Source of the DNA: Enterobacter chuandaensis
GTDB lineage: Bacteria; Pseudomonadota; Gammaproteobacteria; Enterobacterales; Enterobacteriaceae
Assembly (NCBI RefSeq): GCF_003594915.1
Contig: NZ_QZCS01000006.1
Span: forward strand, 1 to 64,000
DNA length: 64,000 nt
Direction of reading: 5' to 3'
The notes beneath the pieces are model-generated. The model did not search any database and was not told where the DNA came from. It saw nothing but the letters and a program-made list of their open reading frames with translations. Numbering within the stretch: the stretch's first letter is position 1; each line of letters starts with the position of its first letter. The position numbers were made by a program, and so were the translations under genes. Below, piece after piece: positions 20,441 to 32,627 of this stretch.

Positions 20441-21466
20441 TTAGTCTTGTTGATCGATCTTACGCTCAAGAGACTTGAGTCGCTTGCTCATATCATCAAT
20501 GTTCATCACCAGAGCTGCTGTTTTACGCCATACCTTGTTGGGTTGCAGCGGAATGCCGGAGGAATAGACGCCGGGTTCAGTGATAGGACGCATTACCATG
20601 CCCATGCCCGTCACCGTCACCTTGTCGCATATTTCCATGTGGCCATTAATCACGCTCGCGCCGCCAATCATGCAGTAACGACCAATTTTCAGGCTGCCCG
20701 CCATGATGACGCCCCCCGCAACCGCGGTATTGTCGCCAATCACAACGTTATGCGCAATCTGGCACTGGTTATCGATGATAACACCATTGCCAATGATCGT
20801 GTCGTCAAGTGCACCACGGTCAATGGTGGTACAGGCGCCGATCTCCACGCGATCGCCAATAATAACGCGACCAAGCTGCGGGATCTTAACCCAATTACCG
20901 CGATCGTTCGCGTAACCAAAGCCATCTGAACCAATCACGGTACTGGATTGGACGAGGCAATTTTCGCCGATTTCAACTTCATGATAAACGGACACATTGG
21001 CCCATAAACGGGTTCCAGCGCCGATTTTCGTATTTTTCCCAACGAAGCATCCCGGGCCAATCACGACGTTATCGCCCAGCTCAACGCCAGATTCGATAAC
21101 CGCATTTGCGCCAACGGCCACGTTGTTACCCAGCTTGGCCGTCGGATCAATCGCTGCACTGGCAGCAATGTTCTGCGCCGGCTGCGGCGTGGTATCAAGA
21201 ATTTGAGCCATACGTGCATACGTCAGGTAGGGATTTTTCACTACCAGCGCGCTTCCAGTGGCAAAGGGAAGATCGTCCTGCGTCAGAACAACTGCTGACG
21301 CCTGGCATTGAGCCAGTTGTTCACGGTACTTAGGGCTTACCATGAAGGTAATCGTGCCAGCTTTAGCAGATTGCATGGACGCAACAGCGGTGATGACGAT
21401 ATCGCCATCACCGTGTAATTCTGCATCCAACTGCTGAGCTAAATCAGCCAGTCGAATTGAAGGCAT
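20441..21466 (-). CDS. lpxD: UDP-3-O-(3-hydroxymyristoyl)glucosamine N-acyltransferase LpxD
   Basis: Third step of lipid A synthesis: N-acylation of UDP-3-O-acylglucosamine from 3-hydroxymyristoyl-ACP. The 341-residue protein has an N-terminal uridine-binding domain (about 1-100). A hexapeptide-repeat left-handed beta-helix with catalytic H239 follows, then a C-terminal helical tail. It starts 3 bp after skp ends. About 100 bp separate it from fabZ. Confidence 0.98.
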   Translation of the reverse strand: MPSIRLADLAQQLDAELHGDGDIVITAVASMQSAKAGTITFMVSPKYREQLAQCQASAVVLTQDDLPFATGSALVVKNPYLTYARMAQILDTTPQPAQNIAASAAIDPTAKLGNNVAVGANAVIESGVELGDNVVIGPGCFVGKNTKIGAGTRLWANVSVYHEVEIGENCLVQSSTVIGSDGFGYANDRGNWVKIPQLGRVIIGDRVEIGACTTIDRGALDDTIIGNGVIIDNQCQIAHNVVIGDNTAVAGGVIMAGSLKIGRYCMIGGASVINGHMEICDKVTVTGMGMVMRPITEPGVYSSGIPLQPNKVWRKTAALVMNIDDMSKRLKSLERKIDQQD

Positions 21467-21469
21467 TAC

Positions 21470-21964
21470 TTATTTAACCTGTTTCAGAACATCAGCGGTG
21501 ATGTCTTTAACATCGCTGCTGTTGAAAGCAACGGCGTTCGCATCAACAACCAGATCGATGCTCTGATCGGCAGCAACTGCTTTAACAGCAGTCTGAATGC
21601 GAGTCACCAGCTTGCCACGCTCTTCGTTAGAACGACGCTGACGATCCTGCTCGAAAGCCTGTGCTTTCTGGGAGAAGGTCTGGCGCTGAGCCATAACGTC
21701 TTTTTCCAGTTTGCTGCGATCGCTTGCTTTCATGGTAGAACCATCACGCTGCAGACGCTGCATTTTAGACTGAAGATCGCCTTCCATACGCTGCAGTTCG
21801 CTCGCACGGCCTTTGAATTCGTTTTCCAGAGTCGCAGAAACACCGGTTTTCTGAGCGACTTGCTGGAACAAATTACCCATGTTGACGATTGCGATTTTGT
21901 CTGCTGCCTGAGCAGAAGTTGCCATCGCTAAACCGAGACCTGCAGCTAATAACCACTTTTTCAC
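21470..21964 (-). CDS. skp: Periplasmic chaperone Skp (OmpH)
   Basis: Trimeric jellyfish-shaped chaperone that holds unfolded outer-membrane proteins on their way to the BAM complex. The start is GTG at 21964 ([20 protein letters not shown]), as in E. coli; an upstream ATG at 22069 would bury the signal peptide. The signal peptide is about 20 residues. The mature protein is highly charged and helical, forming the tentacle arms (roughly 40-130). Length is 164 residues, slightly more than in E. coli. It follows bamA, its functional partner, by 122 bp. Confidence 0.96.
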   Translation of the reverse strand: MKKWLLAAGLGLAMATSAQAADKIAIVNMGNLFQQVAQKTGVSATLENEFKGRASELQRMEGDLQSKMQRLQRDGSTMKASDRSKLEKDVMAQRQTFSQKAQAFEQDRQRRSNEERGKLVTRIQTAVKAVAADQSIDLVVDANAVAFNSSDVKDITADVLKQVK

Positions 21965-22086
21965 AATTAACTCCTTACCATCCCATTGGCACCAGAAGGT
22001 ACCGTTCTTTGCGTGGCAAGGCGACCGTTTGACCGATCGCCGGTTGTCAGCGCTACACTGCCAACGCATTCCATTGCAGCGAATTA

Positions 22087-24504
22087 TTACCAGGTTTTAC
22101 CAATGTTAAACTGGAACTGCTCCGCTTTGTCTCCATCGTATTTCTTAAACGGCTGGGCGTAGGAGAAGACCAACGGCCCCAGCGGTGACATCCATTGTAA
22201 TGCGATACCGGCTGACATGCGAATATTGCTCGGATCGCTGTAGTCCGGTACGCCAGCCAGACGCATCTGATCGGTGTTCTGCCAGTTCGTGTCCCACACC
22301 GTACCCGCATCCCAGAAGAAGGACGTACGTACGGAGTTCGCGTACTTGTCACTGATAAACGGCGTCGGCGTGATGAACTCGAGGCTCGCCACGGCCATAG
22401 CGTTACCGCCTACTGCATCATCAGAGCTACATACTTGTTTTGGATCACGGCTTGCGCAGTTATCTTCGTCATTGCCGCCGTAATAAACCGCTTTCGGACC
22501 AATGTTGTTGGACTGGAAGCCACGCACGGTGCTTGAACCACCCGCGTAGAAGTTCTCATAGAACGGCAACTCTTTACTGCCGATACCGTCACCATAACCC
22601 CAACGGGTACGACCCAGAACCACCCACTTGTGATCGTCATCAATCGGGAAGTAGGACGCGGTATCCAGCGTCACCTTGTAGAACTCGTTATCGGAACCAG
22701 GAATGGTTACTTTACCGTTCAGGTTGACGCGAGAACCTTCCGTTGGGAAGTAACCACGGTCAAGACGGTTGTAAGTCCAGCCGTAGTTGAAGGTGAAGTC
22801 ATCCGCCGCAAAGCCGTTGTCATCGCTGGATGTGCTTGCAGACTGGCCGATAGAGTCCAGATAACGCCACATCGCCACCTGCGGTTGCATGTTGGACAGG
22901 TCGTTATGCACATAACCTAAGCCCGCACGCAGGGTGTTGTATTCGTTAACCGGGAAGCCAAGCGTTCCGTCCACACCGTAACTTTTGTTGGTGTAGGAAG
23001 ACAGATCCGCGTCATCCGCTTTAAAGTCGTTATAGAAGATACGACCGCCCAGGCTCACACCGTCAACGGTGAAGTATGGGTTGGTAACGGAGAACTCAGA
23101 GTAGGTCTGGTAGTCGTTTTTGGTACCGTTAATACCAACAGAGTAACCCGTACCCAGCCAGTTATCCTGCTGGACGCCGACCTGGAAGCTAACGCCGCTT
23201 TCCGTGCCGTAGCCCACACCGAAGTTAAAGCTACCGGTGTTACGCTCTTTCACTTTATAAACGACATCAACCTGATCCGGACTGCCCGGGATACGCTGGG
23301 TTTCAGTGTCCACGGTTTCAAAATAGCCCAGACGGTTCAGACGCTCTTTACCCTGGTCAACGAGGTCGCTGCCCAGCCACGCACCTTCCATCTGACGCAT
23401 TTCGCGACGCAGAACGGAATCTTTAGAGGTGTCGTTACCGACGAAGCGGATCTTACGTACGTAGAAACGGTTACCAGCATCAACGTTAACGTGCAACTTG
23501 ACAGTTTTATCCGTGTCGTTGATTTCCGGCTGAGTCTGTACGCGCGGATAGGCATAACCATATCGGCCGAGCAGCTTCTTAATGCTGTCTTCCATCTTGG
23601 TGACTTTGGAGCCGCTATACAAATCGCCCGGCTGAATTTTGGTCAGCGATTCGATTTCAGCAGAATGCCCCGCCAGGTTACCACTCACTTCAACACCTGA
23701 AAGCTTGTACTGATCGCCTTCAGTAATGTTAACCGTGATATAGATCCCTTTCTTGTCCGGCGTCAGGCTCACCTGAGTCGAGTCAATGTTGAAACGGGCG
23801 TAACCGCGATCCAGATAGTAGCTGCGCAGGGTTTCAAGGTCGCCCGCCAGTTTCTGTTTCTGGTATTTACGATCGCCAACCACGTTCCACCACGGCACTT
23901 CATCGCGCAGCTGGAAGGTCGAGATCAGTTCGTCGGTGCTGAACGCGTGGTTACCCACGATGTTGATCTGCTGGATCTTCGCAGAAACACCTTCCTGGAA
24001 GACCAGCTTCAGATCAACACGGTTACGCGGGAGCGGAGTGACAACCGCTTTCACGCTGGCGCTGTATTTACCGACGCTGTAGTAGAAGTCTTCCAGACCT
24101 TTTTCAATGTCTGAAAGGGTTGTGCGGTCCAGAGACTCACCCACACGAACACCGGATGCTTCAAGGTTTTGCTTGAGCATGTCATCTTTCACCGACTTGT
24201 TGCCGGAGAAAGTGATACTGGCGATCGTTGGACGTTCTTTTACCTGTACCAGCAGCGTATCACCATCGCGCAGGACGCGGACATCCTCGAAGTTGCCGGT
24301 GGCAAACAGAGCACGGATGGTGTTACTGATATCATCATCATTAACCGTATCGCCGGGGCGCACAGGCATACTGAGGAGGGCCGCACCAACGGCGACACGC
24401 TGAAGGCCTTCGAAATGAATGTCTTTCACTACGAACCCGTCAGCACCGTATACGGTGGCGCTGCTAAACAGCAGCGACGCTATGAGCAACTTTTTCATCG
24501 CCAT
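22087..24504 (-). CDS. bamA: Outer-membrane protein assembly factor BamA
   Basis: Essential Omp85 insertase that folds beta-barrels into the outer membrane. The 805-residue precursor has a signal peptide ending at about residue 20. Five POTRA domains (about 21-420) and a 16-strand barrel follow. The VRGF motif of loop 6 and the C-terminal QFNIGKTW beta-signal are present. POTRAs and barrel strands are almost identical to E. coli. Several surface loops differ, including a shorter loop-6 segment around the cysteine pair. It lies between rseP and skp. Confidence 0.98.
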   Translation of the reverse strand: MAMKKLLIASLLFSSATVYGADGFVVKDIHFEGLQRVAVGAALLSMPVRPGDTVNDDDISNTIRALFATGNFEDVRVLRDGDTLLVQVKERPTIASITFSGNKSVKDDMLKQNLEASGVRVGESLDRTTLSDIEKGLEDFYYSVGKYSASVKAVVTPLPRNRVDLKLVFQEGVSAKIQQINIVGNHAFSTDELISTFQLRDEVPWWNVVGDRKYQKQKLAGDLETLRSYYLDRGYARFNIDSTQVSLTPDKKGIYITVNITEGDQYKLSGVEVSGNLAGHSAEIESLTKIQPGDLYSGSKVTKMEDSIKKLLGRYGYAYPRVQTQPEINDTDKTVKLHVNVDAGNRFYVRKIRFVGNDTSKDSVLRREMRQMEGAWLGSDLVDQGKERLNRLGYFETVDTETQRIPGSPDQVDVVYKVKERNTGSFNFGVGYGTESGVSFQVGVQQDNWLGTGYSVGINGTKNDYQTYSEFSVTNPYFTVDGVSLGGRIFYNDFKADDADLSSYTNKSYGVDGTLGFPVNEYNTLRAGLGYVHNDLSNMQPQVAMWRYLDSIGQSASTSSDDNGFAADDFTFNYGWTYNRLDRGYFPTEGSRVNLNGKVTIPGSDNEFYKVTLDTASYFPIDDDHKWVVLGRTRWGYGDGIGSKELPFYENFYAGGSSTVRGFQSNNIGPKAVYYGGNDEDNCASRDPKQVCSSDDAVGGNAMAVASLEFITPTPFISDKYANSVRTSFFWDAGTVWDTNWQNTDQMRLAGVPDYSDPSNIRMSAGIALQWMSPLGPLVFSYAQPFKKYDGDKAEQFQFNIGKTW

Positions 24505-24535
24505 CGTTATTATGCGTTCTTCCTAACTAACTCTC

Positions 24536-25888
24536 TTACAACCGAGAGAAATCATTGAAAAGTGCAAGCCCCATTAACAGCACCAGCAAAATCGAGCCAA
24601 TGCGATAACTAAAGTCTTGAACTCGCTCGGATACCGGCCCGCCTTTTAGCTTTTCAATCGCTAAAAACAGCAGATGACCCCCGTCTAAAACGGGAAGCGG
24701 GAACAGGTTGATTATCCCAAGGTTCACGCTAATAAGCGCGAGGAACATGAGATAGTAAATCACCCCGAACTCCGCTGACATCCCAGCCCCCTGAGCAATC
24801 GAAATTGGCCCACTGAGGTTGTTCAGTTTCACATCACCGGTTATCAATTTCCCCAACATGTTGACCGTCAGCTTCATCAGTTGCCATGTTTTATCCGTGG
24901 CTTCAAGAATGGCGCTGAACGGCCCATACTGGCGTATTGTCTTGTACTCATCTGGCAGCGGGATCACTTTTGGCACAACGCCTGCGAACCCTTCTGCCTT
25001 TTTGCCGACCGACTTCGTATCCGGGATCAGCGTCAGCGAAAGCGGACTGCCTTGCCTTTCAACTTCCAGCGCGAGGGACGTCCCCGGATTATCGCGCACC
25101 AGAGTAACAAAGGTCATCCACTCTGTTAATGGTTGACCATCGACTTTAACGATCCTGTCACCAGCTTGCAAACCCGCTTTGCTCGCCGCCGAATTTGCCT
25201 GTACTTCGGCTAATACCGGCTCAATCTGCGCGCCGCGGGGACGAATGCCCAGCGCAGCAACGGGATCCTCTTTGTCTGGCTCGAAACGCCAGTGGCGTAA
25301 ATCCAGTACTTTGTCCTGACGCGCGTCTGATCCAAACGGCGATACGCTGATGGTGGTCTGCGGATCGCCTATTTTGGCTACCAGCTGCAGTCGCACGGCA
25401 TCCCAATCAGGGGTTTCGATGCCATCAATCGCTTTAAGTTCCATCCCGGAGGTAATTTGCGCACTCGCCGCGATGGAGTCAGGGGCAATTTCCCCTACAA
25501 CCGGACGCACGCCAGGGACGCCGATGATAAACACCAGCCAGTAAGCGAAAATCGCGAAGATGAAGTTGGCTACCGGTCCGGCAGCGATGATGGCGGCGCG
25601 TTGTCCAACGGTTTTGTTATTGAACGCGCTGTGTCGTAGCTCGGGGGCGACAGGCTCAACGCGTTCGTCGAGCATTTTGACGTAGCCGCCAAGCGGGATA
25701 AGGGCGATGACAAATTCCGTGCCGTGACGGTCGGTGCGCGTCCAGAGTGATTTGCCAAAACCAATGGAGAATCGCTCTACCCGCACACCACAACGGCGAG
25801 CAACCCAGAAATGGCCAAATTCATGCACGGTAATCAGTACACCCAGTGCAACAATGAACGCCGCCAGATTCCAGAGAATGCTCAGCAT
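24536..25888 (-). CDS. rseP: Site-2 intramembrane protease RseP
   Basis: Zinc metalloprotease that cleaves RseA after DegS, releasing sigma-E, and also clears remnant signal peptides. The 450-residue inner-membrane protein has the HExxH zinc motif at residues 22-26 in the first transmembrane segment. Two periplasmic PDZ domains follow. The C-terminal [14 protein letters not shown] motif supplies the third zinc ligand. The start at 25888 ([11 protein letters not shown]) gives the exact E. coli length. cdsA lies 11 bp upstream. Confidence 0.97.
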   Translation of the reverse strand: MLSILWNLAAFIVALGVLITVHEFGHFWVARRCGVRVERFSIGFGKSLWTRTDRHGTEFVIALIPLGGYVKMLDERVEPVAPELRHSAFNNKTVGQRAAIIAAGPVANFIFAIFAYWLVFIIGVPGVRPVVGEIAPDSIAASAQITSGMELKAIDGIETPDWDAVRLQLVAKIGDPQTTISVSPFGSDARQDKVLDLRHWRFEPDKEDPVAALGIRPRGAQIEPVLAEVQANSAASKAGLQAGDRIVKVDGQPLTEWMTFVTLVRDNPGTSLALEVERQGSPLSLTLIPDTKSVGKKAEGFAGVVPKVIPLPDEYKTIRQYGPFSAILEATDKTWQLMKLTVNMLGKLITGDVKLNNLSGPISIAQGAGMSAEFGVIYYLMFLALISVNLGIINLFPLPVLDGGHLLFLAIEKLKGGPVSERVQDFSYRIGSILLVLLMGLALFNDFSRL

Positions 25889-25899
25889 AAAACCTTCCG

Positions 25900-26757
25900 T
25901 TAAATCGTCCCGAATACCAGTAAAAGCAGGCAAGCAAATACTGGAACAGCCGCTGTCAGGCTGTCAATGCGATCCAGTATACCGCCATGCCCTGGAATAA
26001 GATGTCCGCTGTCCTTAATCCCTGCTTCACGCTTAAACATACTTTCGGTTAAATCACCGAGCACTGAGGCAAGTGCAGCAAAAATCGAGCACACCAGCAG
26101 TATTGACGGTGCCACTGCCAGATCTGCCCAGACGCCATAGCCCCAGGAGATGATCGCTGCCGTAAACAAGCCGCCGATGAAGCCTTGCCAGGTTTTTCCC
26201 GGAGACACTTTTGGCGCCAGTTTATGTTTGCCAAACAGTTTACCAAACATATACGCCCCGGAGTCAGCCCCCCAGACGAGAATCATCACATACAGCAGCC
26301 AGATCGCACCGCTGTAGTGGTTTTCATCATAGTGCCAGGCGCGCAGCGCGACCATTCCCCAGAAAAAGGGAACAATGGTGAGCAAACCAAAAATAAGTCG
26401 CAGCACTTTAGAATTACGCCAGATTGCGGCTGATCCTGGATAAAAAAGCACCAGCAACAGCGCAGCAACCCACCAGGCCAACGATACCCATAAGGAGCCG
26501 GCAACTAGCGGTTGACGAATATCATGGTGATATTCAGGCAACGTAAACAGCATTATGGCCAGGATTAAGCCACAAAGTACCGCAAGCCATACTCGCTGAC
26601 TGCGCGAGGTAAAGCCGCTAAACTGTCCCCATTCCCACGCGGCGAGCATGCACACCACCAGCGTAACAATGGCGAATCCCACCGGGGGCAGTAAAAACAG
26701 CGCCGCAATGACAATGGGTATTAAAACAAAAGCGGAAATCAGGCGATACTTCAGCAA
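25900..26757 (-). CDS. cdsA: Phosphatidate cytidylyltransferase CdsA
   Basis: Makes CDP-diacylglycerol from CTP and phosphatidate, the precursor of all phospholipids. The 285-residue integral membrane protein has about eight hydrophobic segments. The family signature near the C-terminus (KRxxGIKDSGxxxPGHGGxxDRxDS) is intact. Length equals E. coli CdsA. It lies 12 bp after uppS. Confidence 0.97.
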   Translation of the reverse strand: MLKYRLISAFVLIPIVIAALFLLPPVGFAIVTLVVCMLAAWEWGQFSGFTSRSQRVWLAVLCGLILAIMLFTLPEYHHDIRQPLVAGSLWVSLAWWVAALLLVLFYPGSAAIWRNSKVLRLIFGLLTIVPFFWGMVALRAWHYDENHYSGAIWLLYVMILVWGADSGAYMFGKLFGKHKLAPKVSPGKTWQGFIGGLFTAAIISWGYGVWADLAVAPSILLVCSIFAALASVLGDLTESMFKREAGIKDSGHLIPGHGGILDRIDSLTAAVPVFACLLLLVFGTI

Positions 26758-26769
26758 AAGCTACCCCCA

Positions 26770-27528
26770 TCAGGCTTTGTCGCCACCTGGCTCGGTGCCG
26801 CCGAAACGACGCTCTCGATTGGCAAAGGCATGCAGCGCACCTTCAAAGTCTTGTTCATCAAAATCGGGCCAAAGAACATCCGTAAAGTAAAGTTCAGCAT
26901 AGGCAATTTGCCATATCAAAAAGTTACTTATGCGATGTTCCCCCCCTGTCCTAATTACCAAATCCACAGGTGCCAGTTCATTCATGCAGATTTGCTTGCT
27001 CAGCGCCTCTTCATCAATCTGGTCGGGTCTCAACAGCCCTTCCTGAACCTGTTCGGCCAGATGCCGAACGCCCTGGATAATATCCCAGCGTCCACCGTAA
27101 TTCGCCGCAACGTTGAGCGTCAGACCGGTATTATTTTCCGTCAGCGCTTCTGCTTTACGAATCCGTTCCTGCAAACGTGAGTTAAAACGACTGGTATCGC
27201 CAATGATGCGCAGGCGTACGTTGTGGCGGTGCAGGCTTTTTACTTCGCTGTCTAGCGCCCACACAAACAATTCCATCAACGCGGTTACTTCCTGCGGAGG
27301 TCGATTCCAGTTTTCACTGCTAAAAGCATAGAGCGTTAACGCATCAATGCCGTTATTGGCGGCAAAAGAGACGGCGCGGCGAACAGATTTCGCCCCTGCT
27401 TTATGCCCAAAGGCTCGTATTTTCCCTTGTCTTTTCGCCCAGCGCCCATTGCCATCCATAATAATTGCTACATGACGGCAGCCATGAGCTGGCAAGTTTT
27501 CGCTTATTGGTTGATTCGCAGACAACAT
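26770..27528 (-). CDS. uppS: Undecaprenyl diphosphate synthase UppS (IspU)
   Basis: cis-Prenyltransferase making the C55 lipid carrier for peptidoglycan and O-antigen from farnesyl diphosphate and IPP. The 252-residue protein has the signature MDGNGRWAKRQGK with the catalytic aspartate D25. The conserved C-terminal RTGGEHRISNFLIWQ active-site segment is also present. It leads a tight uppS-cdsA-rseP run. A terminator after dxr lies upstream. Confidence 0.97.
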   Translation of the reverse strand: MLSANQPISENLPAHGCRHVAIIMDGNGRWAKRQGKIRAFGHKAGAKSVRRAVSFAANNGIDALTLYAFSSENWNRPPQEVTALMELFVWALDSEVKSLHRHNVRLRIIGDTSRFNSRLQERIRKAEALTENNTGLTLNVAANYGGRWDIIQGVRHLAEQVQEGLLRPDQIDEEALSKQICMNELAPVDLVIRTGGEHRISNFLIWQIAYAELYFTDVLWPDFDEQDFEGALHAFANRERRFGGTEPGGDKA

Positions 27529-27590
27529 AACGCGTTTTTTGTCCCTGAAAAGGATTTAACGGTACTCAGGAATACTTAAGCCTGTACATA

Positions 27591-27615
27591 AAAAAGCCGT
27601 GTCAAACCACGGCTT
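27591..27615 (-). terminator. Rho-independent terminator after dxr
   Basis: AAGCCGTG / CACGGCTT (27594-27601 and 27608-27615) forms an 8-bp stem with a 6-nt loop. On the minus strand it is followed by TTTTT. It separates dxr from uppS. Confidence 0.85.
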
Positions 27616-27714
27616 ACCTGACCACATAAAGTCAAATTCCTGCGATCAGGTGGCGCAGACTATATCACTGAAGCCCAACGCTAACAAATAGCACGACCAC
27701 TAGTGCTTGCTTTA

Positions 27715-28914
27715 TCACCAGCTTGCGAGACGTGTCACCTGTTTACGCGCAATATCACGAGCAGCTGTATCCACCGCCAGCACCTCTTCCACGCTTTGTG
27801 GCTCGCGCAAATCCATCATGTCCAGTACCGATAAATTTAAGGTCGCAATATCGGTAAAACGGATCTGCTGATTCAGAAATGCGTCAACGGTAATTTCATT
27901 GGCTGCATTCAGTGCCGTGGTCGCCGCCTGTCCCTGGTCAAAGGCATTCATTGCAAGCTTCAGACAAGGATAACGATCGTAGTCTGGTTCACTGAACGTC
28001 AGAGAACTGAGCTTACAGAAATCAAGCGGCTTCACGCCGGATTTCACCCGGTTTGGCCATGCCATTGAATGGGCTATAGGCGTACGCATATCCGGCTCGC
28101 CCAGCTGTGCCAGCACGCTGCCATCTTGATAGCGTACCATCGAGTGAATCACCGACTGCGGGTGGATCAGTACTTCCATCTGTTTCGCCGACGCATTAAA
28201 CAGCCAGCGAGCTTCAATGTATTCCAGACCTTTGTTCATCATGGTGGCAGAATCGACGGAGATTTTACGCCCCATTGACCAGTTCGGATGACGGCACGCC
28301 TGATCCGGCGTCATTGCGCGCAGTTCAGACAGTGGCGTTTCACGGAACGGGCCACCAGACCCGGTAAGCAGAATCGACACCACGCCATTCTGCTCCAGGT
28401 CAGCGTACCCCAGGTTCTGTTGAAAAGGTTGCGGTAAACTCTGAAAAATGGCGTTGTGCTCGCTGTCGACCGGTAAAAGTCGCGCCCCGCGCTGTTTTAC
28501 CGCGTCCATAAACAGGCGGCCGCAGGTGACAAGAGACTCTTTATTAGCGAGCAAAACGTCTTTACCCGCATCGATCGCGGCAAGTGTCGGCAGCAGCCCG
28601 GCTGCCCCGACGATGGCCGCCATAACCTGATCAACCTCATCCAGCGCCGCCATCTCGCAGGCCGCCTGCTGGCCACTCAGCACCTCGGTTTGGCTGCCCT
28701 TCTCACGCAGCTGTGCTTTCAGCAGACGTGCGCTCTGTTCGTCATCCATCACCGCATAGCGGGGCATAAACTCCAGGCACTGCTCAGCCATACGCTGCAC
28801 ATTCTTACCGGCCACCAGCGCTGTCACGGTGTAAAGATCAGGATTATGGCGGACGACGTCGAGAGTACTGCAACCGATGGAGCCGGTTGAGCCGAGGAGT
28901 GTTAAATGCTTCAT
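27715..28914 (-). CDS. dxr: 1-deoxy-D-xylulose 5-phosphate reductoisomerase Dxr (IspC)
   Basis: Second step of the MEP isoprenoid pathway, converting DXP to MEP with NADPH; the fosmidomycin target. The 399-residue protein has the NADPH-binding [14 protein letters not shown] motif at the N-terminus ([11 protein letters not shown]). The catalytic region carries [12 protein letters not shown] and the flexible-loop [20 protein letters not shown] (metal and substrate binding). Start 28914 (MKHLTLLG) fits E. coli; 28950 would add 12 unconserved residues. It feeds uppS downstream. Confidence 0.97.
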   Translation of the reverse strand: MKHLTLLGSTGSIGCSTLDVVRHNPDLYTVTALVAGKNVQRMAEQCLEFMPRYAVMDDEQSARLLKAQLREKGSQTEVLSGQQAACEMAALDEVDQVMAAIVGAAGLLPTLAAIDAGKDVLLANKESLVTCGRLFMDAVKQRGARLLPVDSEHNAIFQSLPQPFQQNLGYADLEQNGVVSILLTGSGGPFRETPLSELRAMTPDQACRHPNWSMGRKISVDSATMMNKGLEYIEARWLFNASAKQMEVLIHPQSVIHSMVRYQDGSVLAQLGEPDMRTPIAHSMAWPNRVKSGVKPLDFCKLSSLTFSEPDYDRYPCLKLAMNAFDQGQAATTALNAANEITVDAFLNQQIRFTDIATLNLSVLDMMDLREPQSVEEVLAVDTAARDIARKQVTRLASW

Positions 28915-28948
28915 GAGATGCCCGAAAAAAGTTAGACCAGATAAAAGC

Positions 28949-28992
28949 AAAACGCCGCCAGCAAGACCCGAAGTCCCTCTGAACGGCGTTTA
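28949..28992 (-). terminator. Terminator after frr
   Basis: AAAACGCCG (28949-28957) pairs with CGGCGTTTA (28984-28992) across a 26-nt loop. On the minus strand a TTTTGCTTTT tail follows. It ends the frr transcript before dxr. Confidence 0.7.
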
Positions 28993-29009
28993 TCAGTGTA
29001 CGACAGAAA

Positions 29010-29567
29010 TCAGAACTGCATCAGTTCCGCTTCTTTTTCTGCCAGCGCCGCATCAATTTTCTTGATGGCCGCGTCGGTCATTTTCTGAATGTCGTCCTGA
29101 GAACGACGATCGTCATCTTCGCTGATCTCTTTTTCTTTCAGCAGTGCTTTCACTTTATCGTTCGCATCACGACGTACGTTACGCACAGAAACACGACCCT
29201 GCTCAGCTTCACCGCGAACCACTTTGATCAGGTCTTTACGACGCTCTTCCGTCAGCGGAGGCAGTGGAACGCGAATGTCAGCGCCCGCAGAGCTTGGGTT
29301 CAGACCCAGGTCAGAGGCCATGATTGCTTTCTCAACGGCCGGGCTCATAGAGCGATCGAAGACGTTGATTTTCAGCGTACGGGTATCTTCAACCGTTACG
29401 CTCGCCAGCTGACGCAGAGGGGTTGGCGTACCGTAGTATTCTACGATGATGCCATCCAGCAGGCTTGGGGAAGCACGGCCAGTACGGATTTTGCTGATTT
29501 GGTTTTTGAACGCTTCTACGCATTTGTCCATGCGTACTTCAGCATCTTTTCTGATGTCGTTAATCAC
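29010..29567 (-). CDS. frr: Ribosome recycling factor Frr
   Basis: Splits post-termination ribosomes with EF-G. The 185-residue protein has the tRNA-mimic shape: a long three-helix bundle (about 1-30 and 105-185) plus a small beta-domain (about 31-104, including the [10 protein letters not shown] segment). Conserved [15 protein letters not shown] is present. Upstream lies pyrH, with a 167-bp gap that contains two hairpins. Confidence 0.98.
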   Translation of the reverse strand: MINDIRKDAEVRMDKCVEAFKNQISKIRTGRASPSLLDGIIVEYYGTPTPLRQLASVTVEDTRTLKINVFDRSMSPAVEKAIMASDLGLNPSSAGADIRVPLPPLTEERRKDLIKVVRGEAEQGRVSVRNVRRDANDKVKALLKEKEISEDDDRRSQDDIQKMTDAAIKKIDAALAEKEAELMQF

Positions 29568-29734
29568 GTTACGAATCCTTGAAAACTTGTCTCAGGCAGA
29601 CTATCCGCCAGCACAGCGCTACAGGTGTGCTAAGTATAGTCGCGTTTAATTCATGACAACGCCAAAGGCGCGTCCAGGTAAGATACCACTACAAAGTAAA
29701 GCGGAATCTTACCTGTATTTATCGTCGACGGAAA

Positions 29735-30460
29735 TTATTCCGTGATCAAAGTGCCTTCTTTTTCGCCCATGACCACGCGACGCAGTGCGCCAGGCTTGTT
29801 CATGTTGAAGACACGGATCGGCAGTTTGTGGTCGCGAGCCAGCGTGAAGGCGGCAAGATCCATCACTTTCAGCTCTTTATCCAGCACTTCGCTGTAGCTC
29901 AGCTGATCGTACATGGTCGCTGAAGGATCTTTTGCCGGGTCGGCAGTAAACACGCCGTCTACTTTGGTCGCTTTCAGCACCACATCGGCTTCGATTTCGA
30001 TACCGCGCAGGCAGGCAGCGGAATCGGTGGTAAAGAACGGGTTACCCGTACCGGCGGAGAGGATCACCACGCGGTTGTTGCGCAGCAGGCTGATGGCTTC
30101 TGCCCAGCTGTAATTATCGCATACGCCATTCAGGGGGATCGCGGACATCAGGCGGGCGTTCACATAAGCGCGATGCAGCGCGTCACGCATTGCCAGGCCA
30201 TTCATCACGGTTGCCAGCATCCCCATGTGGTCGCCCACAACGCGGTTCATCCCCGCTTTCGCCAGACCAGCACCACGGAAAAGGTTGCCACCGCCAATGA
30301 CCACGCCAACCTGGATACCCAGTTCGACCAGTTCTTTGATTTCCTGTGCCATGCGATCAAGGATGCTTGCGTCAATACCGAAGCCTTCCGATCCCTGCAG
30401 CGCTTCGCCACTCAGCTTAAGCAGAATGCGTTTGTACACGGGTTTTGCATTGGTAGCCAT
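29735..30460 (-). CDS. pyrH: UMP kinase PyrH
   Basis: Phosphorylates UMP to UDP; hexameric amino-acid-kinase-fold enzyme, activated by GTP and inhibited by UTP. The 241-residue protein has the KLSGEAL nucleotide-binding N-terminus, the GGGN motif ([11 protein letters not shown]) and the [15 protein letters not shown] segment. Order rpsB-tsf-pyrH-frr is the universal gammaproteobacterial arrangement. A terminator precedes it after tsf. Confidence 0.98.
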   Translation of the reverse strand: MATNAKPVYKRILLKLSGEALQGSEGFGIDASILDRMAQEIKELVELGIQVGVVIGGGNLFRGAGLAKAGMNRVVGDHMGMLATVMNGLAMRDALHRAYVNARLMSAIPLNGVCDNYSWAEAISLLRNNRVVILSAGTGNPFFTTDSAACLRGIEIEADVVLKATKVDGVFTADPAKDPSATMYDQLSYSEVLDKELKVMDLAAFTLARDHKLPIRVFNMNKPGALRRVVMGEKEGTLITE

Positions 30461-30574
30461 GTTTCTTTCCTGAGACTGTCAACGATTAAGATGGGGGTTA
30501 ATTCTGGCGACATGATATGCCGCAAATCAGCACAGCGATACTGGAGCCTGTCTGATTTCCTGTGAAGGGTGACA

Positions 30575-30600
30575 AAAAGAAGCCGCCCTCAGGCGGCTCC
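30575..30600 (-). terminator. Rho-independent terminator after tsf
   Basis: AGCCGCC / GGCGGCT (30581-30587 and 30592-30598) with a 4-nt loop is followed on the minus strand by TTCTTTTTG. It ends the rpsB-tsf operon. Confidence 0.87.
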
Positions 30601-30610
30601 TTTTCAATCA

Positions 30611-31462
30611 TTAAGACTGCTTGGACATTGCAGCAACTTCTGCTGCGAAGTCAGTCTCAACTTTCTCGATGCCTTCGCCCACTTCGAAGCGGATGAAGCC
30701 AGTTACGTCAGCATTGTGCTCTTTCAGCAGCTGAGCAACAGACTTGCTTGGATCCATAACGAAAGGCTGGCCAGTCAGAGAAACTTCGCCGGTGAATTTC
30801 TTCATGCGGCCTTCAACCATTTTCTCTGCGATTTCTTTTGGCTTACCAGACTGCATCGCGATGTCCAGCTGTACCTGGTACTCTTTCTCTACTACTTCAG
30901 CAGACACGTCTTCTGGCTTAACGAATTCTGGTTTGCTTGCAGCGATGTGCATTGCCAGCTGTTTAACCAGCTCTTCGTCAGCGCCTTTAGCCGCAACCAG
31001 AACACCGATACGTGCGCCGTGCTGGTAAGAACCCAGCACTTCGCCTTCCAGGGAAGATACGCGACGGATGTTGATGTTCTCACCGATTTTAGCAACCAGC
31101 GCAACACGTTCTTCTTCGAACTGTGCTTTCAGAACTTCAACGTCAGTGATTTTGCCAGCAACAGCTGCGTCCAGTACTTTGTTCGCAAATGCCTGGAAAC
31201 CGCCATCTTTAGCAACGAAGTCAGTCTGGCAGTTAACTTCCAGAATGATACCGTAGGTGCCGTCGATTTTAGTGATGATCACGCCGTCAGCAGCAACGTT
31301 GCCTGCTTTCTTAGCTGCTTTGATCGCACCGGATTTACGCATGTTTTCGATTGCCAGCTCGATGTCGCCGTTCGCTTCAGTCAGCGCTTTTTTGCAATCC
31401 ATCATGCCTGCGCCAGTACGCTCGCGCAGCTCTTTTACCAGGGATGCGGTAATTTCAGCCAT
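30611..31462 (-). CDS. tsf: Elongation factor Ts
   Basis: Guanine nucleotide exchange factor that regenerates EF-Tu-GTP. The 283-residue protein has the N-terminal UBA-like domain with [13 protein letters not shown]. The core carries the NCQTDFVAK motif (TDFV inserts next to the EF-Tu magnesium site). A coiled-coil region and a C-terminal module follow. It lies 117 bp after rpsB with an attenuator-like hairpin between. Confidence 0.99.
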   Translation of the reverse strand: MAEITASLVKELRERTGAGMMDCKKALTEANGDIELAIENMRKSGAIKAAKKAGNVAADGVIITKIDGTYGIILEVNCQTDFVAKDGGFQAFANKVLDAAVAGKITDVEVLKAQFEEERVALVAKIGENINIRRVSSLEGEVLGSYQHGARIGVLVAAKGADEELVKQLAMHIAASKPEFVKPEDVSAEVVEKEYQVQLDIAMQSGKPKEIAEKMVEGRMKKFTGEVSLTGQPFVMDPSKSVAQLLKEHNADVTGFIRFEVGEGIEKVETDFAAEVAAMSKQS

Positions 31463-31518
31463 TCTTAAATCCTCGGGAGATGTGAACTGCCCGGCCGGAG
31501 GCCAAACAGTGTAAATTG

Positions 31519-31544
31519 AAAAAAGGGGCCGATAATGGGCCCCT
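31519..31544 (-). terminator. Attenuator-like hairpin between rpsB and tsf
   Basis: AGGGGCC / GGCCCCT (31524-31530 and 31538-31544) with a 7-nt loop is followed on the minus strand by TTTTTT. It would reduce tsf transcription relative to rpsB, as reported for E. coli. Confidence 0.8.
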
Positions 31545-31579
31545 ATTCATACACGGTACTAATAAGGGGTAAAACCTTA

Positions 31580-32470
<891 letters not shown>

Positions 32471-32476
32471 GCGCGC

Positions 32477-32506
32477 TTTATACCACAAAACACGACCAGA
32501 AACCAA
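32477..32506 (-). promoter_or_regulatory. rpsB promoter
   Basis: On the minus strand TTGGTT (32506-32501), an 18-bp spacer and TATAAA (32482-32477) are followed by the G+C-rich discriminator GCGCGCC. That discriminator is typical of stringently controlled ribosomal promoters. Confidence 0.7.
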
Positions 32507-32627
32507 CAGTTGTTGGCGGAGTGTGCTGTTAATGATTCTCAATTTGGCACAGAGCGTGCCTGACTGATACCATTGACGACACTTAGACTAGTATTGTCGA
32601 AAAAATCGACACCGATGGACAGATTAC

